This document shows positions 8,085 to 17,406 of a DNA stretch of 64,000 nucleotides, piece after piece. The position numbers and the translations under genes are program-made. The DNA is from JARFQH01 sp963825595. GTDB lineage: Bacteria; Desulfobacterota; Desulfobacteria; Desulfobacterales; SG8-13. Numbering within the stretch: position 1 is the stretch's first letter; every line of letters begins with the position of its first letter. The notes under the pieces are model-generated. The model was not told the DNA's origin. It saw only the letters and a list, made by a program, of their open reading frames with translations, and did not search any database. Location: positions 310,001 through 374,000 of the forward strand of contig CAWGUE010000013.1 of NCBI GenBank assembly GCA_963825595.1, given 5' to 3'.

Positions 8085-10526
8085 ATGCACCATGAGCAGC
8101 GTTTCATAGAAGTCGCCGTCGCCCTTCCCGTCTACCAGACGTTCACCTACAGTATACCGGAAAAATTCGCCGGTTTGGCCGAGGCCGGTATGCGGGTTCT
8201 GGTTCCTTTCGGCCGGCGGCGTGTCACCGGCTACGTGCTTGGTGCGCATCGGCCGCCGCCACCCAAAGGCATTAAACCGATCCTGGATATTCCGGACGAC
8301 ACGACCCTCTTCCCGCCGTCGATGATTCCGTTTTATCGCTGGATCGCCGATTACTATATCCATCCCATTGGCGACGTCATAAAATGCGCCCTGCCCGGCG
8401 GCTTGAATATGAGCGACTTTGTCATGCTTTCCATTACCGACACAGGTCGCAACGCGCTGAAGACAGCGTTGCCGGACGAAGCCGAAAGTCACATTCTGAC
8501 CCTTCTGGAAAGCGGAGACCGGCGCTTGAAAGATGTTCACGCCGCACAGGGACCCAGGGTGTCACGCACGGTCTTAAACTCTTTACAGGAGCGTAGATGG
8601 ATCACTATCACCCGGGAGCTCAAAGGTGACCGGATCGGACCCCGAACCGAACCGCATGTGTCACCCTCACAGACACCGCCTGAACCGGACGCCCTCACCG
8701 GACAACGTAAAAAAATCTGGAAGCGGGTGACCGCCACCGGTGAAATTTCGACCAAAGCTTTGAAAACCGATGTCCGGACGACAACCCCTACCATCAAGGC
8801 TCTGGTTGATGCGGGATACCTGACCATCACGCATAAACCGGTTTATCGCGACCCTTTCGGAGACACCGTCATGGCCGATACACCGCCGGTTCTGAACCCA
8901 GATCAGCACACGGCCGTGCAGCAGGTGATCGATTCCATAGGAGAGGAATTTACCGCCTTTCTGCTTGCCGGCGTCACCGGCAGCGGTAAGACCGAGGTTT
9001 ATATGCAGCTTGCGGCCGAGTTTATCCGCAGAAAGTTGCCGGTTCTTATCCTTACCCCTGAAATTGCACTGATTTCCCAAATGGAGAGGCGTTTTCGTGC
9101 GCGCTTCGGAGAACAGGTGGCAATACTGCACAGCGGTCTATCCTACGGTGAGCGTTACGACCAGTGGTTGCGGATCCGGCGCGGCGAGGTGTCCATTGCC
9201 ATCGGCGCCCGATCAGCCATATTCGCCCCTTTCCCCCGTGTGGGGCTGCTTGTGGTCGACGAGGAGCACGATACGTCGTACAAGCAGGAGGGAAGCCTGC
9301 GCTACAATGCGCGCGATCTGGCCGTGGTCAGGGCCAAGCTCGACCGGGGCATCGCCTTGCTCGGATCGGCCACCCCTTCGATACAGTCTTACTATAATGC
9401 CACTCGGAATAAGTTTGTCGAGATCACTTTGGACAAGCGAGTGGAAGAGCGGCAGCTACCGGCGATCACTGTCGTCGATTTGCGTAAAAATAGAGATTTG
9501 CGGGGAATCGGACGGTTTATCTCGACAGAGTTGCGCCAAGCCATGTCCGAGACTCTAGCAAGGAACGAACAGGTACTGCTCTTCCTGAACCGGCGTGGAT
9601 TTGCCAATTTCCCGGTTTGTCGGGATTGTGGCCAAACGGTCAAATGTAAACACTGCGATATTTCCCTGACCTTCCACCAGAAAGCCAATACCCTGCGATG
9701 CCACTACTGCGGTTTCAGCCGGCCGGCCCTGGCTGCCTGCGATGCCTGCGGGTCGACCCACATAAAGCATCTGGGCCTGGGGACAGAGAAAATCGAGTCC
9801 GCCGTCGGCGAGCTGTTTCCCGAGGTGAATGTGTCCAGAATGGACCGGGACACCACAGCCCGCAAAGGAGCCATCGTCCGCCTTTTGAAGGAACTCCGCA
9901 ACGGAAGCATCGATGTCCTTGTCGGCACCCAGATGGTGGCAAAGGGCCATGATTTTCCAAATATCACATTGGTAGGCATCATTTGTGCCGATCTTTCCAT
10001 GAGTTTCCCGGATTTCCGGGCGGGCGAGCGAACGTTTCAGCTTCTGGCCCAAGTTTCCGGGCGGGCCGGTCGGGGCGATGTTCCCGGACGGGTGATACTG
10101 CAGACGTACAATCCGGAGCATTTCAGTATTCTCGCTGCGCAAAAGCAGGATTTCAAAAATTTTTATGAAAAGGAGATCGCTTTTCGCAGATCCTTGAAAT
10201 ATCCGCCATTTTCGAGGATAATACAGTTGAAAATTGCCGGTCGTGACAAACGGCAAACCGCAGCGTTGGCCGACGCGATCGGTCAGCACTGCCAGCGGTT
10301 GCGGCGGCACGAGAGCCGCTTTCAGAATACCGTCGCGGTGATGGGGCCGATCGAAGCGGCATTGACCCGTATTGCAGGCAAGTATCGCTGGCAGATTCTT
10401 CTCAAAGGTCAACAAGTGAAGACGCTGCACCGGTTCACCCGTAATTTGATGGCTGACAACCCGACGTTGTTCAATCGCCGGGGACTCAGCGTGGCCGTCG
10501 ACGTCGACCCATATTTTATGATGTGA
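8085..10526 (+). CDS. priA: Primosomal replication protein N' (PriA helicase)
   Basis: About 813 residues. It restarts collapsed replication forks by binding branched DNA and loading DnaB. Visible features: the N-terminal 3'-BD fold (VALPVYQTFTYSIPE), Walker A AGVTGSGKTEVY near residue 300, the DEEH box VVDEEHDTSYKQEG, and the zinc-binding cysteines (CRDCGQTVKCKHCD, then RCHYCG and ACDACG). The C-terminal helicase motifs GTQMVAKGHDFPNITLVG and QVSGRAGRG follow. The ATG at 8085 (MHHEQRFIEVAVALPVYQ) fits family N termini. The frame is open from a TTG at 8037, but no clear ribosome site favours that. Confidence 0.96.
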   Translation: MHHEQRFIEVAVALPVYQTFTYSIPEKFAGLAEAGMRVLVPFGRRRVTGYVLGAHRPPPPKGIKPILDIPDDTTLFPPSMIPFYRWIADYYIHPIGDVIKCALPGGLNMSDFVMLSITDTGRNALKTALPDEAESHILTLLESGDRRLKDVHAAQGPRVSRTVLNSLQERRWITITRELKGDRIGPRTEPHVSPSQTPPEPDALTGQRKKIWKRVTATGEISTKALKTDVRTTTPTIKALVDAGYLTITHKPVYRDPFGDTVMADTPPVLNPDQHTAVQQVIDSIGEEFTAFLLAGVTGSGKTEVYMQLAAEFIRRKLPVLILTPEIALISQMERRFRARFGEQVAILHSGLSYGERYDQWLRIRRGEVSIAIGARSAIFAPFPRVGLLVVDEEHDTSYKQEGSLRYNARDLAVVRAKLDRGIALLGSATPSIQSYYNATRNKFVEITLDKRVEERQLPAITVVDLRKNRDLRGIGRFISTELRQAMSETLARNEQVLLFLNRRGFANFPVCRDCGQTVKCKHCDISLTFHQKANTLRCHYCGFSRPALAACDACGSTHIKHLGLGTEKIESAVGELFPEVNVSRMDRDTTARKGAIVRLLKELRNGSIDVLVGTQMVAKGHDFPNITLVGIICADLSMSFPDFRAGERTFQLLAQVSGRAGRGDVPGRVILQTYNPEHFSILAAQKQDFKNFYEKEIAFRRSLKYPPFSRIIQLKIAGRDKRQTAALADAIGQHCQRLRRHESRFQNTVAVMGPIEAALTRIAGKYRWQILLKGQQVKTLHRFTRNLMADNPTLFNRRGLSVAVDVDPYFMM

Positions 10527-10558
10527 TCTGAAATTCGGACGAATGAAGGAGCTTTTAA

Positions 10559-11623
10559 ATGCGAATCGCCTTGCTGAGTTTTATCTTGTTTGCCCTCGCC
10601 AGTCTGGTCCCCCCTGGTGTTTTTGCGGACGACCAGACCGGTCATCGGACCATCCTCGAAGGGCTCACCTTCGACCAGGGATCGTCCGTTCTGAAGAAAG
10701 CGGCACTCCCTTCACTTCAGCCGCTGCTGCAAGAATTGCAGTCGGATCCGTCATTGCGGATTTCCGTCGAGAGCCATATCGATGCCACCGGTGAACCGGA
10801 CAAGGACCTGAATCTTACGCGTAAGCGGTCTCAGACCATATTCAACTGGCTCGTTGCCCAGGGGGTTGAGGCCGGCCGTATCAGTCCCGTGGGATTCGGC
10901 AGTACAAGGCCCCTCGTTGAAAAAGGACCCAAGGAAGGGACGGTCAATAACACCCGGATTGAAATCGTTAAAACCCGGGAAGGCTTTCCGGTGGCCGAAT
11001 TCTCCTCTACCCGGTACCAGTTCGAGCCGGTCGTGGACGGGATGGAAGTTCGCCATGAATATGTCGTCCGGAATACAGGGACGGCGGAGCTTCAGATCAA
11101 AGAGGTCAAAACCGGGTGAGGCTGCACCGCGGTCTCCTTCCCGAGACAGCTCCCTCCCGGTGGCGAGGGCAAAATTGCGATCAAGGTCGACACCAACGGT
11201 TACGGCGGGAAAGCGCTTCACAAAACCATCCGGGTTTTAACCAACGATCCCCGGCGTCCGGAGACACAGATTTCCATTAACGGGTCGGTCATGGCGTTTG
11301 CAACCATAACGCCGCAGAATGTGAGACTTTACGGCACTGCCGATGCGGCGCTGAAGGAAACCGTCAGGATCGTTCCGGAGAAAAACTATCCGTTCAAGAT
11401 TATCGATACAAAGGCCCAGGTGGGAAAAGACATCCGGTATCATGTCAGCCAAGACAATCAGTCCCGCGACATCTCATACCTGTTGACGGTGGAGAATTTG
11501 AAACGAACAACCGGACGCTTCTACGATACGATCTACCTGATGACCGACAGCCGGCTCAAACCAAGAATAAGTATTCGGGTCTACGGTAAAATCAGCGAAC
11601 CCCAAACCCCGAAGGCCAATTGA
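10559..11623 (+). CDS. Exported OmpA-DUF1573 protein, candidate selenoprotein (UGA at Cys position)
   Basis: 354 residues if the TGA at 11117-11119 is decoded. The start follows GAAGGAGCTTTTAA. A signal peptide (1-23) precedes an OmpA/MotB-like peptidoglycan-binding domain (about 35-145: LTFDQGSSVLKKAA, SHIDATGEPDKDLNLTRKRS, VGFGSTRPL). A DUF1573 domain follows (LQIKEVKTG-stop-GCTAVSFP). In DUF1573 this site is normally a CGC motif. The frame continues after the TGA for 168 codons with the rest of the domain (LPPGGEGKIAIKVDT, RVLTNDP) and a second Ig-like part. Selenocysteine is therefore the simplest reading. Downstream, CCCTC/GAGGG (11152-11156, 11165-11169) can form a hairpin with a GGTG tip; it lies slightly farther from the TGA than usual. 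A nonsense mutation or base error remains possible. Confidence 0.75.
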
Positions 11624-11639
11624 TTCATCAGGGACTGTT

Positions 11640-12269
11640 ATGAATTCTTCCAGATTCGAAGCCGTCATTTTCGACTGCGACGGCGTGATGTTCGACACCA
11701 CCAAAGCCAACACGGCTTACTACAACCACATCCTGGATCATTTCGGAAAACCTGAAATGACGCCGGAGCAATTTGCCTACGCGCATATGCACACCGTCGA
11801 CGAGGCGCTGGTCCACCTGTTTGGCGATGAGGCCGAGCGCGCCGCCGCTTTCGCGTTTCGCAGCCAGATGAGTTATCTTCCGTTCTTGCGATTCATGCGG
11901 ATAGAGCCTGATCTGATGTCACTGCTCGCGTATCTTCGGCCCGCATTCCGGACGGCGATTGCGACCAATCGGACGGACACCATGCAGCGCGTGCTGCAAT
12001 CGAACGACCTGACGGCAGCCTTTGATCTGGTGGTCACCGCCCTCGACGTGGCGAAACCAAAACCCTACCCGGACCAATTGAACAAAATCCTTACTCACTT
12101 CAACCTTAAACCGAAGCAGGCCGTTTACATCGGAGACTCAGAAGTGGATGCAGCGGCAGCCGACGCGGCCGGAGTGCCGTTTGCCGCCTATGCCAATCGC
12201 AAGCTGGATGCTCGATATCACATCAGCCGCTTGAGGCAAGTCAAAGATATCCTGAACTCACCGTCATAA
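11640..12269 (+). CDS. HAD-superfamily phosphatase, phosphoglycolate phosphatase-like
   Basis: 209 residues. HAD motif I is FDCDGVMFDT (nucleophile Asp and acid/base Asp around residues 12-14). Motif II is ATNRTDT, the Lys of motif III is in KPKPYPDQL, and motif IV is YIGDSEVDAAAADAAG. The cap region between motifs I and II is helical. These features place it with Gph/PGP-type small-molecule phosphatases; the actual substrate cannot be read from sequence. It begins 16 bases after the OmpA-DUF1573 gene, so co-transcription is likely. Confidence 0.85.
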   Translation: MNSSRFEAVIFDCDGVMFDTTKANTAYYNHILDHFGKPEMTPEQFAYAHMHTVDEALVHLFGDEAERAAAFAFRSQMSYLPFLRFMRIEPDLMSLLAYLRPAFRTAIATNRTDTMQRVLQSNDLTAAFDLVVTALDVAKPKPYPDQLNKILTHFNLKPKQAVYIGDSEVDAAAADAAGVPFAAYANRKLDARYHISRLRQVKDILNSPS

Positions 12270-12293
12270 ATATGAGTATACGCCAACCCGTCT

Positions 12294-12515
12294 TCACTGG
12301 TTGCCCAAGCCGTTCTGATCGCCACATTCCGGACACTGCCAGGTGATGCCGTTACAGGACAGTCCCCAGAAGTTTTCGTCCATACAGGTCTGGCAGATTC
12401 TAAACCCACAGCGGCACCGCCAGCAGAAAGGGACGGTTGCGCCACAGCAGTGGCAGACCGCCTTTTTTTCGCGCCAGCGTCGTCGATATCGTGATGTATG
12501 CTTTTCATCTGCCAT
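12294..12515 (-). CDS. Cysteine-rich zinc-ribbon protein
   Basis: 73 residues with ten cysteines in paired motifs: CHCC, CWRCRCG, CQTC and CPECG. A basic N-terminal stretch (SRYRRRWREKK) precedes them. Two or more treble-clef or ribbon zinc sites are likely. I recognise the pattern FRICQTCMDENFWG as conserved, but no function is assigned. It is transcribed convergently with the HAD gene, 24 bases apart. Confidence 0.75.
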   Translation of the reverse strand: MADEKHTSRYRRRWREKKAVCHCCGATVPFCWRCRCGFRICQTCMDENFWGLSCNGITWQCPECGDQNGLGNQ

Positions 12516-12868
12516 GATAGATTTTGCTGTTTCCCAACAGGGGCCTCTCGATTGACCGTTATAATATCGTTACATCCCCAGCGACCGTCAAGGGTATGGT
12601 GCGCCGTGATCTCTATTCCGTTCGCGGAGAAATGGTCACCCGCCGTCTTGTTGTTTGTCCTCGTTGGTGGTATGCAGGCTGTGGGCCCGCGGCGACACCA
12701 CCGGCTCCATACCACTCGGCCCTATCCCGAACGCTTCATGAAAATCTTACGGCAGCGCTCCTGAAAGCCTTGCTGATGAAAACGTTCGACGCGTGAAAAA
12801 ATCAGACTAAATCTAACCAGTCACGGCCGGCTTTACATCGGCAAAGAACGCTGAGGACACGCCAAGTG
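12516..12868. other. 353-base gap upstream of polA with a structured segment
   Basis: No convincing gene. TATAAT at 12562-12567 on the plus strand could be a -10 element. GTGGTATG (12667-12674) and CATACCAC (12708-12715) form an inverted repeat around a GC-rich core with partial inner pairing, so a structured RNA is possible. I could not match it to a known RNA family. Confidence 0.3.
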
Positions 12869-15541
12869 ATGGAAGAACAAAAGACACTGTATCTGATCGA
12901 CGGCAGCGCCTATATCCACCGCGCCTATCACGCGATCCGCGGACTGTCGAATTCCAAGGGGTTGCCGACCAATGCCGTATTCGGATTCACCCGCATGTTG
13001 ATCAAACTGATCGATGACCGTTCGCCGACTTTTGGGGCCATGTTTTTCGATGCCAAAGGTCCGACTTTCAGGCATGAAATGTATCGGGAGTATAAGGCCA
13101 ATCGTCCTCAAATGCCAGAGGACCTGGCGTTGCAGATTCCGATTATCAAGGATGTTACCCGCGGATTCAACCTGACGGTTATCGAACTGCAGGGTTATGA
13201 GGCCGACGACCTTATCGGCACCGTGGCTCGGCTGGCGGAGGGGGCCGGTTTTGCGGTCGTTATGGTGACTGGCGACAAGGACTTTGTGCAATTGGTCACC
13301 CCAAAGACCACTATCTGGGATCCCATGAAGGATGACATCATCGATTCGGTTGCCGTGCATGAAAGGTTTGATCTCAACCCCGATCAGATGACAGAGGTCA
13401 TGGGCCTTTGCGGGGATAAGTCCGATAATGTGCCCGGGGTGCCGGGGATCGGCCTGAAAACCGCTCTGGAGCTGATCAAGACCTACGGAGACATGGAAGC
13501 CCTTTACGAAAATGTGGAGCGGATCACAAAGAAAAAACAGAAAGAAAATCTGATTCAGTACAAAGAGCAGGCTTTTCTGAGCAGGGATCTGATCAGAATC
13601 GATACGGGTGCTCCGGTGATATTCAACGCCGAGGACTACCGTTTGGTGGCGCCCGACGCAGGCAAGCTCGCGAGCCTGTTCAAAGATCTTGAATTCAGCC
13701 AGCTCCAGAAGGCTTTCGGTACGACCCGCAAACCCCGCAAAAAGGACTACCGGGCCGTCATGGAGAAGGCCGATCTGCTAAAGCTGGCTGATATCCTCAA
13801 GAAGGCCGACCTCGCGGCCCTGGATACCGAAACGACCTCCACCGACCCGATGCTGGCCGATCTGGTCGGGCTTTCCGTGGCGGTGCAGGCTGACCAGGCC
13901 TATTATATTCCCGTCGGTCACACAGCTTCAGATGCATCGGGCCAGCTCGACCGAGAAGAGGTGCTGCGCGTGCTCAAGCCGATCCTTGAGTCTGCGGAAA
14001 TCAAAAAAGTCGGCCAGAACGTCAAGTACGATTGGATTGTGCTCAGCCAGAACGGGGTCGAACTCGATGGTGTGGTATTCGACACGATGCTGGCGTCATA
14101 CCTCATAAATCCGTCCAAGCGAGCGCACAATCTTGACCAAATCGCCCTTGATTTTTTAGATCACAAGACAACCACCTTTGCAGACGTTTTCGACCGGGGG
14201 ATGAGCAGTTTTGCCCAGGTCTCCCTAAAAAAGGCCGTTCCCTATGCCTGCGAAGATGCCGATGTGACCCTCATGGCCCACACGGTGTTGGAAAGCGAGC
14301 TCGACAAGATCGGACTGACAGATTTGTTTCAGACGGTGGAGATGCCGTTGGTCCCGGTACTGATGCGCATGGAACAAAGGGGGGTGGCGGTGGACGATGA
14401 TAAGCTGCGAGAGTTGTCCAAGAGTTTCGAGCATCGGCTCGAGCAGCTGGAGAGCGAGATCCATGCACTTGCCGGGGAGCCGTTCAACATCAATTCACCC
14501 CAGCAGATGGGTCGCATCCTGTTTGAAAAGCTCAATCTTCCGGTACAGAAAAAAACCAAAAAGAAGACCGGTTATTCAACAGATGTCAACGTGCTGACCG
14601 TTCTCGCCCGCCATCACGAGCTGCCGGCGCTGGTGCTGGAGCATCGTACGCTGTCCAAGCTCAAGTCGACCTACGCCGAAGCGCTGATTCAGCTGATCAA
14701 TCCGCGGACCGGGCGAATCCACACGTCCTTCAACCAGACCATCACGGCCACCGGACGCCTGAGCAGTTCAGATCCCAACCTGCAAAACATTCCTGTCCGC
14801 ACGGCGGAAGGGCGGGAAATCCGCCGGGCGTTTGTCGCCAGAAAAGGTTGGCAGCTGCTGTCGGCCGATTATTCTCAGGTGGAATTGCGTATCCTGGCCC
14901 ATTGCTCGGACGATAAAATCCTCATCCAGGCCTTCAGAGAGGGAGAGGACATACACACGCGGACGGCGGCGGAGGTGTTCCAGGTACCAGCGGATGCGGT
15001 GACATCCGAACTGCGCCGCCAGGCCAAGGCCATTAACTTTGGGATCATCTACGGTATGAGTCCATTCGGATTGGCGCGTCAGCTCGACATCAGCCAGAAA
15101 ATGGCAAAGGTGTATATCGACAACTATTTCGCGCGCTACGAAGGCGTTCACCGGTTTGTGGAGCAGACCAAAAAAGAAGCGTTCGACGCCATGCAGACCA
15201 GTACCCTGCTGAACCGAATCCGACTGCTGCCCGACATACGGAGTGCGAACGCCAACGTCCGTCAGTTTGCAGAGCGGACGGCCGTCAATACCCCCATTCA
15301 AGGTTCGGCTGCCGATTTGATCAAAATCGCGATGATTCGGATCGATGCGGCGCTGCGGCAGAAACCGTATAAAACCGCTATGCTCCTATCGGTGCACGAC
15401 GAACTGGTTTTCGAAGTGCCGCCTGATGAGCTCGACCCGGTGAAAGAATTGATCCGGTCGATCATGGAAGGTGTTTGGGAACTCAAAGTGCCGCTGAAAG
15501 TCAACATGGCCTGGGGGGCGAATTGGGCCGAAGTCCATTAG
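12869..15541 (+). CDS. polA: DNA polymerase I
   Basis: About 890 residues; it fills gaps and removes RNA primers. All three domains are visible. The 5'-3' exonuclease domain occupies residues 1-290 (LIDGSAYIHRAYHA, GYEADDLIGT, GDKSDNVPGVPGIG). The 3'-5' exonuclease domain has its D-x-E site intact (LAALDTETTSTDPM near 315). The polymerase domain has DYSQVELRILAHCSDD, RRQAKAINFGIIYGMS and LSVHDELVFEVP. The start is GTG at 12866 or ATG at 12869; I use the ATG. A proofreading-competent site is notable because many bacterial PolA proteins have lost it. Confidence 0.97.
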   Translation: MEEQKTLYLIDGSAYIHRAYHAIRGLSNSKGLPTNAVFGFTRMLIKLIDDRSPTFGAMFFDAKGPTFRHEMYREYKANRPQMPEDLALQIPIIKDVTRGFNLTVIELQGYEADDLIGTVARLAEGAGFAVVMVTGDKDFVQLVTPKTTIWDPMKDDIIDSVAVHERFDLNPDQMTEVMGLCGDKSDNVPGVPGIGLKTALELIKTYGDMEALYENVERITKKKQKENLIQYKEQAFLSRDLIRIDTGAPVIFNAEDYRLVAPDAGKLASLFKDLEFSQLQKAFGTTRKPRKKDYRAVMEKADLLKLADILKKADLAALDTETTSTDPMLADLVGLSVAVQADQAYYIPVGHTASDASGQLDREEVLRVLKPILESAEIKKVGQNVKYDWIVLSQNGVELDGVVFDTMLASYLINPSKRAHNLDQIALDFLDHKTTTFADVFDRGMSSFAQVSLKKAVPYACEDADVTLMAHTVLESELDKIGLTDLFQTVEMPLVPVLMRMEQRGVAVDDDKLRELSKSFEHRLEQLESEIHALAGEPFNINSPQQMGRILFEKLNLPVQKKTKKKTGYSTDVNVLTVLARHHELPALVLEHRTLSKLKSTYAEALIQLINPRTGRIHTSFNQTITATGRLSSSDPNLQNIPVRTAEGREIRRAFVARKGWQLLSADYSQVELRILAHCSDDKILIQAFREGEDIHTRTAAEVFQVPADAVTSELRRQAKAINFGIIYGMSPFGLARQLDISQKMAKVYIDNYFARYEGVHRFVEQTKKEAFDAMQTSTLLNRIRLLPDIRSANANVRQFAERTAVNTPIQGSAADLIKIAMIRIDAALRQKPYKTAMLLSVHDELVFEVPPDELDPVKELIRSIMEGVWELKVPLKVNMAWGANWAEVH

Positions 15542-15764
15542 GTTTCATCCGAAACAATCGTTTCCGACCATCTTGTCGACCCTGGGCGCAATCGCCTTTG
15601 CCGCGCTCGGACTCCCGCAACCGCGTCGTTATCGGTTCGGATTGGGGGGGTATTTGACAGAAAGGTTCTGTAGACGAACAGAAGAATATACGAATTGTCA
15701 ATCATGCCCAGAATTGCACAGTGTGGGTGGTCGAGTAGCGCTGCCCGGTCTTAAGCGTAAAAGG

Positions 15765-15947
15765 CTATTTGCCCGGTTTCGGCGGATCGACGGTCTGCGG
15801 TTTTTTCCCCTTGACGGTCTTCTCGACCGTGCGGTAAACGCTCTTGAATGTTTCGCCGAAACCGGTGGGGGAAAGCCGGCCGGTCTCGATGAATTTTACA
15901 ACGATTTCTTTGGTTGTCTTGAGTATCTGATCTTCGATCGAGGCCAT
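15765..15947 (-). CDS. Small conserved protein of unknown function
   Basis: 60 residues starting MASIEDQILKTTKEIV. The ATG at 15947 has GGAGA five bases upstream; an alternative ATG four codons earlier has none. The first 50 residues look like a compact helical domain (VVKFIETGRLSPTGFGETFK) and the tail is basic and Pro-rich. No membrane span. Similar short proteins with VKFIETGRxSP are, to my knowledge, frequent in deltaproteobacteria, without a known role. Nothing is recognisable in the 220 bases between polA and this gene. Confidence 0.65.
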   Translation of the reverse strand: MASIEDQILKTTKEIVVKFIETGRLSPTGFGETFKSVYRTVEKTVKGKKPQTVDPPKPGK

Positions 15948-16066
15948 CAATGTCTCCATATTAAAATTAATAATTATTTTGGCTTGTTAACAAAAAGAGC
16001 GCCGCCTGTCAATCATTGCTCATTCCCTCAGCCGTCCACTGATTGACTTTGATAGTCGAATCAATT

Positions 16067-16239
16067 AATTTAACCTAAATTGAGCGATTTTTGACTCGCG
16101 CTGCACCCATCTATTGCCCATCAAGGACCTGTGCCAATCCTCGACATAGCCATCGGTATGCCTGCGGTTGGCGCAGGCCCTTGATGAACAAGATCTCAGC
16201 ACATCGCTTCCTCAAAAATCGCTCAACTGAGGTTAAATT
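16067..16239. repeat. Family-4 inverted-repeat element, copy 1
   Basis: The 28-base terminal repeats match at 26 of 28 positions: AATTTAACCTAAATTGAGCG (start of 16067-16094), and the complement of 16212-16239. Nested inside is a second inverted repeat, CATCAAGGACCTGTGCCAA against TTGGCGCAGGCCCTTGATG. The whole 173 bases can fold as a long hairpin. It lies in the gap upstream of the lipoprotein gene. Confidence 0.8.
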
Positions 16240-16313
16240 TTGTTTCTCCGTCGCAGACAGCGGAGGACCCGAATGAAGCGAAGAGCCTGTGCCTTTTTAA
16301 TTGGAGAATCTTT

Positions 16314-17297
16314 ATGTTGACAGGTCATGCGATGCGTTTTCGAATGCGGAGACTTCAGAATGGATCCGGTTGGATATGGATTGTCTTCATACTGATGCTC
16401 ATTGCCGGCTGTTCAAAATGGTCCGGCGGCGGACCGAGAATGCCCGGCCAGCCGAGCCTCTTTTCCAAGACCTTCAGATCGGGTGCGTCCGATGGCGGAT
16501 TCCGCAGAAAAATCGGTGTTGTTCCTTTCCAGATGACGAGCCAATTCGGGGACCCTGCGACCAAAAACGTTTTCCAGAATGACCTGCTCAAGGCTGTTGA
16601 AGCGGAGTGTGCCAATATTATTTTTGTCGAGCCCGATGACGGCCGCTATCCCGAAGTGTTATTGCAGTTACCGAAGCTCCCCTCCGGCGAAATCGACAAT
16701 TACCGTTTGGCGGTGGGCGGACGGCAAGCCGGACTTTTCGGCGTACTGACCGGAACGGTAACCAGCATCAATGTCGATTCCGAGCACAAAGGAATCTGGT
16801 TTCTCAGAAGAACGGACTATTACACACAGGTCGAAGTCCTGGTTGAAATCTACAGCATGGAAACGGCCGCCAAACTTTTCGATCGCGCCATATCGAAACG
16901 GATAGAAGTGGATGAAGCCGATGTCGAATTGATCCGCTCGCAGAACAGAATCGATCAGTCCTCTATCGATAAGGCCCTGAAAGAGATCATTGATGATCTC
17001 AGGGGTGGCATTTGTTATGCGATACGATCGTTGGGTTGGAAAAGCTACATCGTTTCAACCAATGACGACGACATCATGATCGCCTCCGGCAGCCAATCTG
17101 GAATTCAGGTCGGAAACATTTTCAATGTCTACGATAACGGGCGAACCATCGAGGGCTTCGGCGAGCACCGGTTTGCCATTCTTGGAAATAAAATCGGTGA
17201 GATAAAGATAACTGCGACGTTTGAGGACAGTGCCCGGGCCATTCCGCTGTCCGGTAGTGGATTTCAGGCAGGGCAGGCCGTCGGAACAAAAAAATAA
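16314..17297 (+). CDS. Lipoprotein with CsgG/FlgT-like assembly
   Basis: 327 residues; the ATG follows TTGGAGAATCTTT. A lipobox, FILMLIAGCS, puts the lipidated cysteine near residue 33 after a long basic n-region. The mature part has a CsgG-like beginning (RKIGVVPFQMTSQFGDPATK, LFGVLTGTVTSINVD, VEIYSMETAAKLFDRAI) that includes an amphipathic segment. It ends in a beta-rich FlgT-C-like part (MIASGSQSGIQVGNIFNVYD, IGEIKITATFEDSARA). Such proteins act in the outer-membrane periplasm in secretion or envelope assembly. No curli or flagellar genes are nearby, so the partner is unknown. Confidence 0.7.
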   Translation: MLTGHAMRFRMRRLQNGSGWIWIVFILMLIAGCSKWSGGGPRMPGQPSLFSKTFRSGASDGGFRRKIGVVPFQMTSQFGDPATKNVFQNDLLKAVEAECANIIFVEPDDGRYPEVLLQLPKLPSGEIDNYRLAVGGRQAGLFGVLTGTVTSINVDSEHKGIWFLRRTDYYTQVEVLVEIYSMETAAKLFDRAISKRIEVDEADVELIRSQNRIDQSSIDKALKEIIDDLRGGICYAIRSLGWKSYIVSTNDDDIMIASGSQSGIQVGNIFNVYDNGRTIEGFGEHRFAILGNKIGEIKITATFEDSARAIPLSGSGFQAGQAVGTKK

Positions 17298-17406
17298 TGG
17301 ACATTGCAAAGCACCGATAGTCGTTCGCGTTTGAACACCGGTTTGACTTTCGGTCACCGGCAGCTCTGTCCACAACCGGCAAATGAGGGAACTCAATCAC
17401 GGCCGA

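Noticed and set aside
12715..12760. 5S rRNA-like stretch (CCTATCCCGAAC)
   Set aside because: Only about ten bases resemble the 5S loop; the following GGAAGTTAAG-type region and the outer helices are missing.
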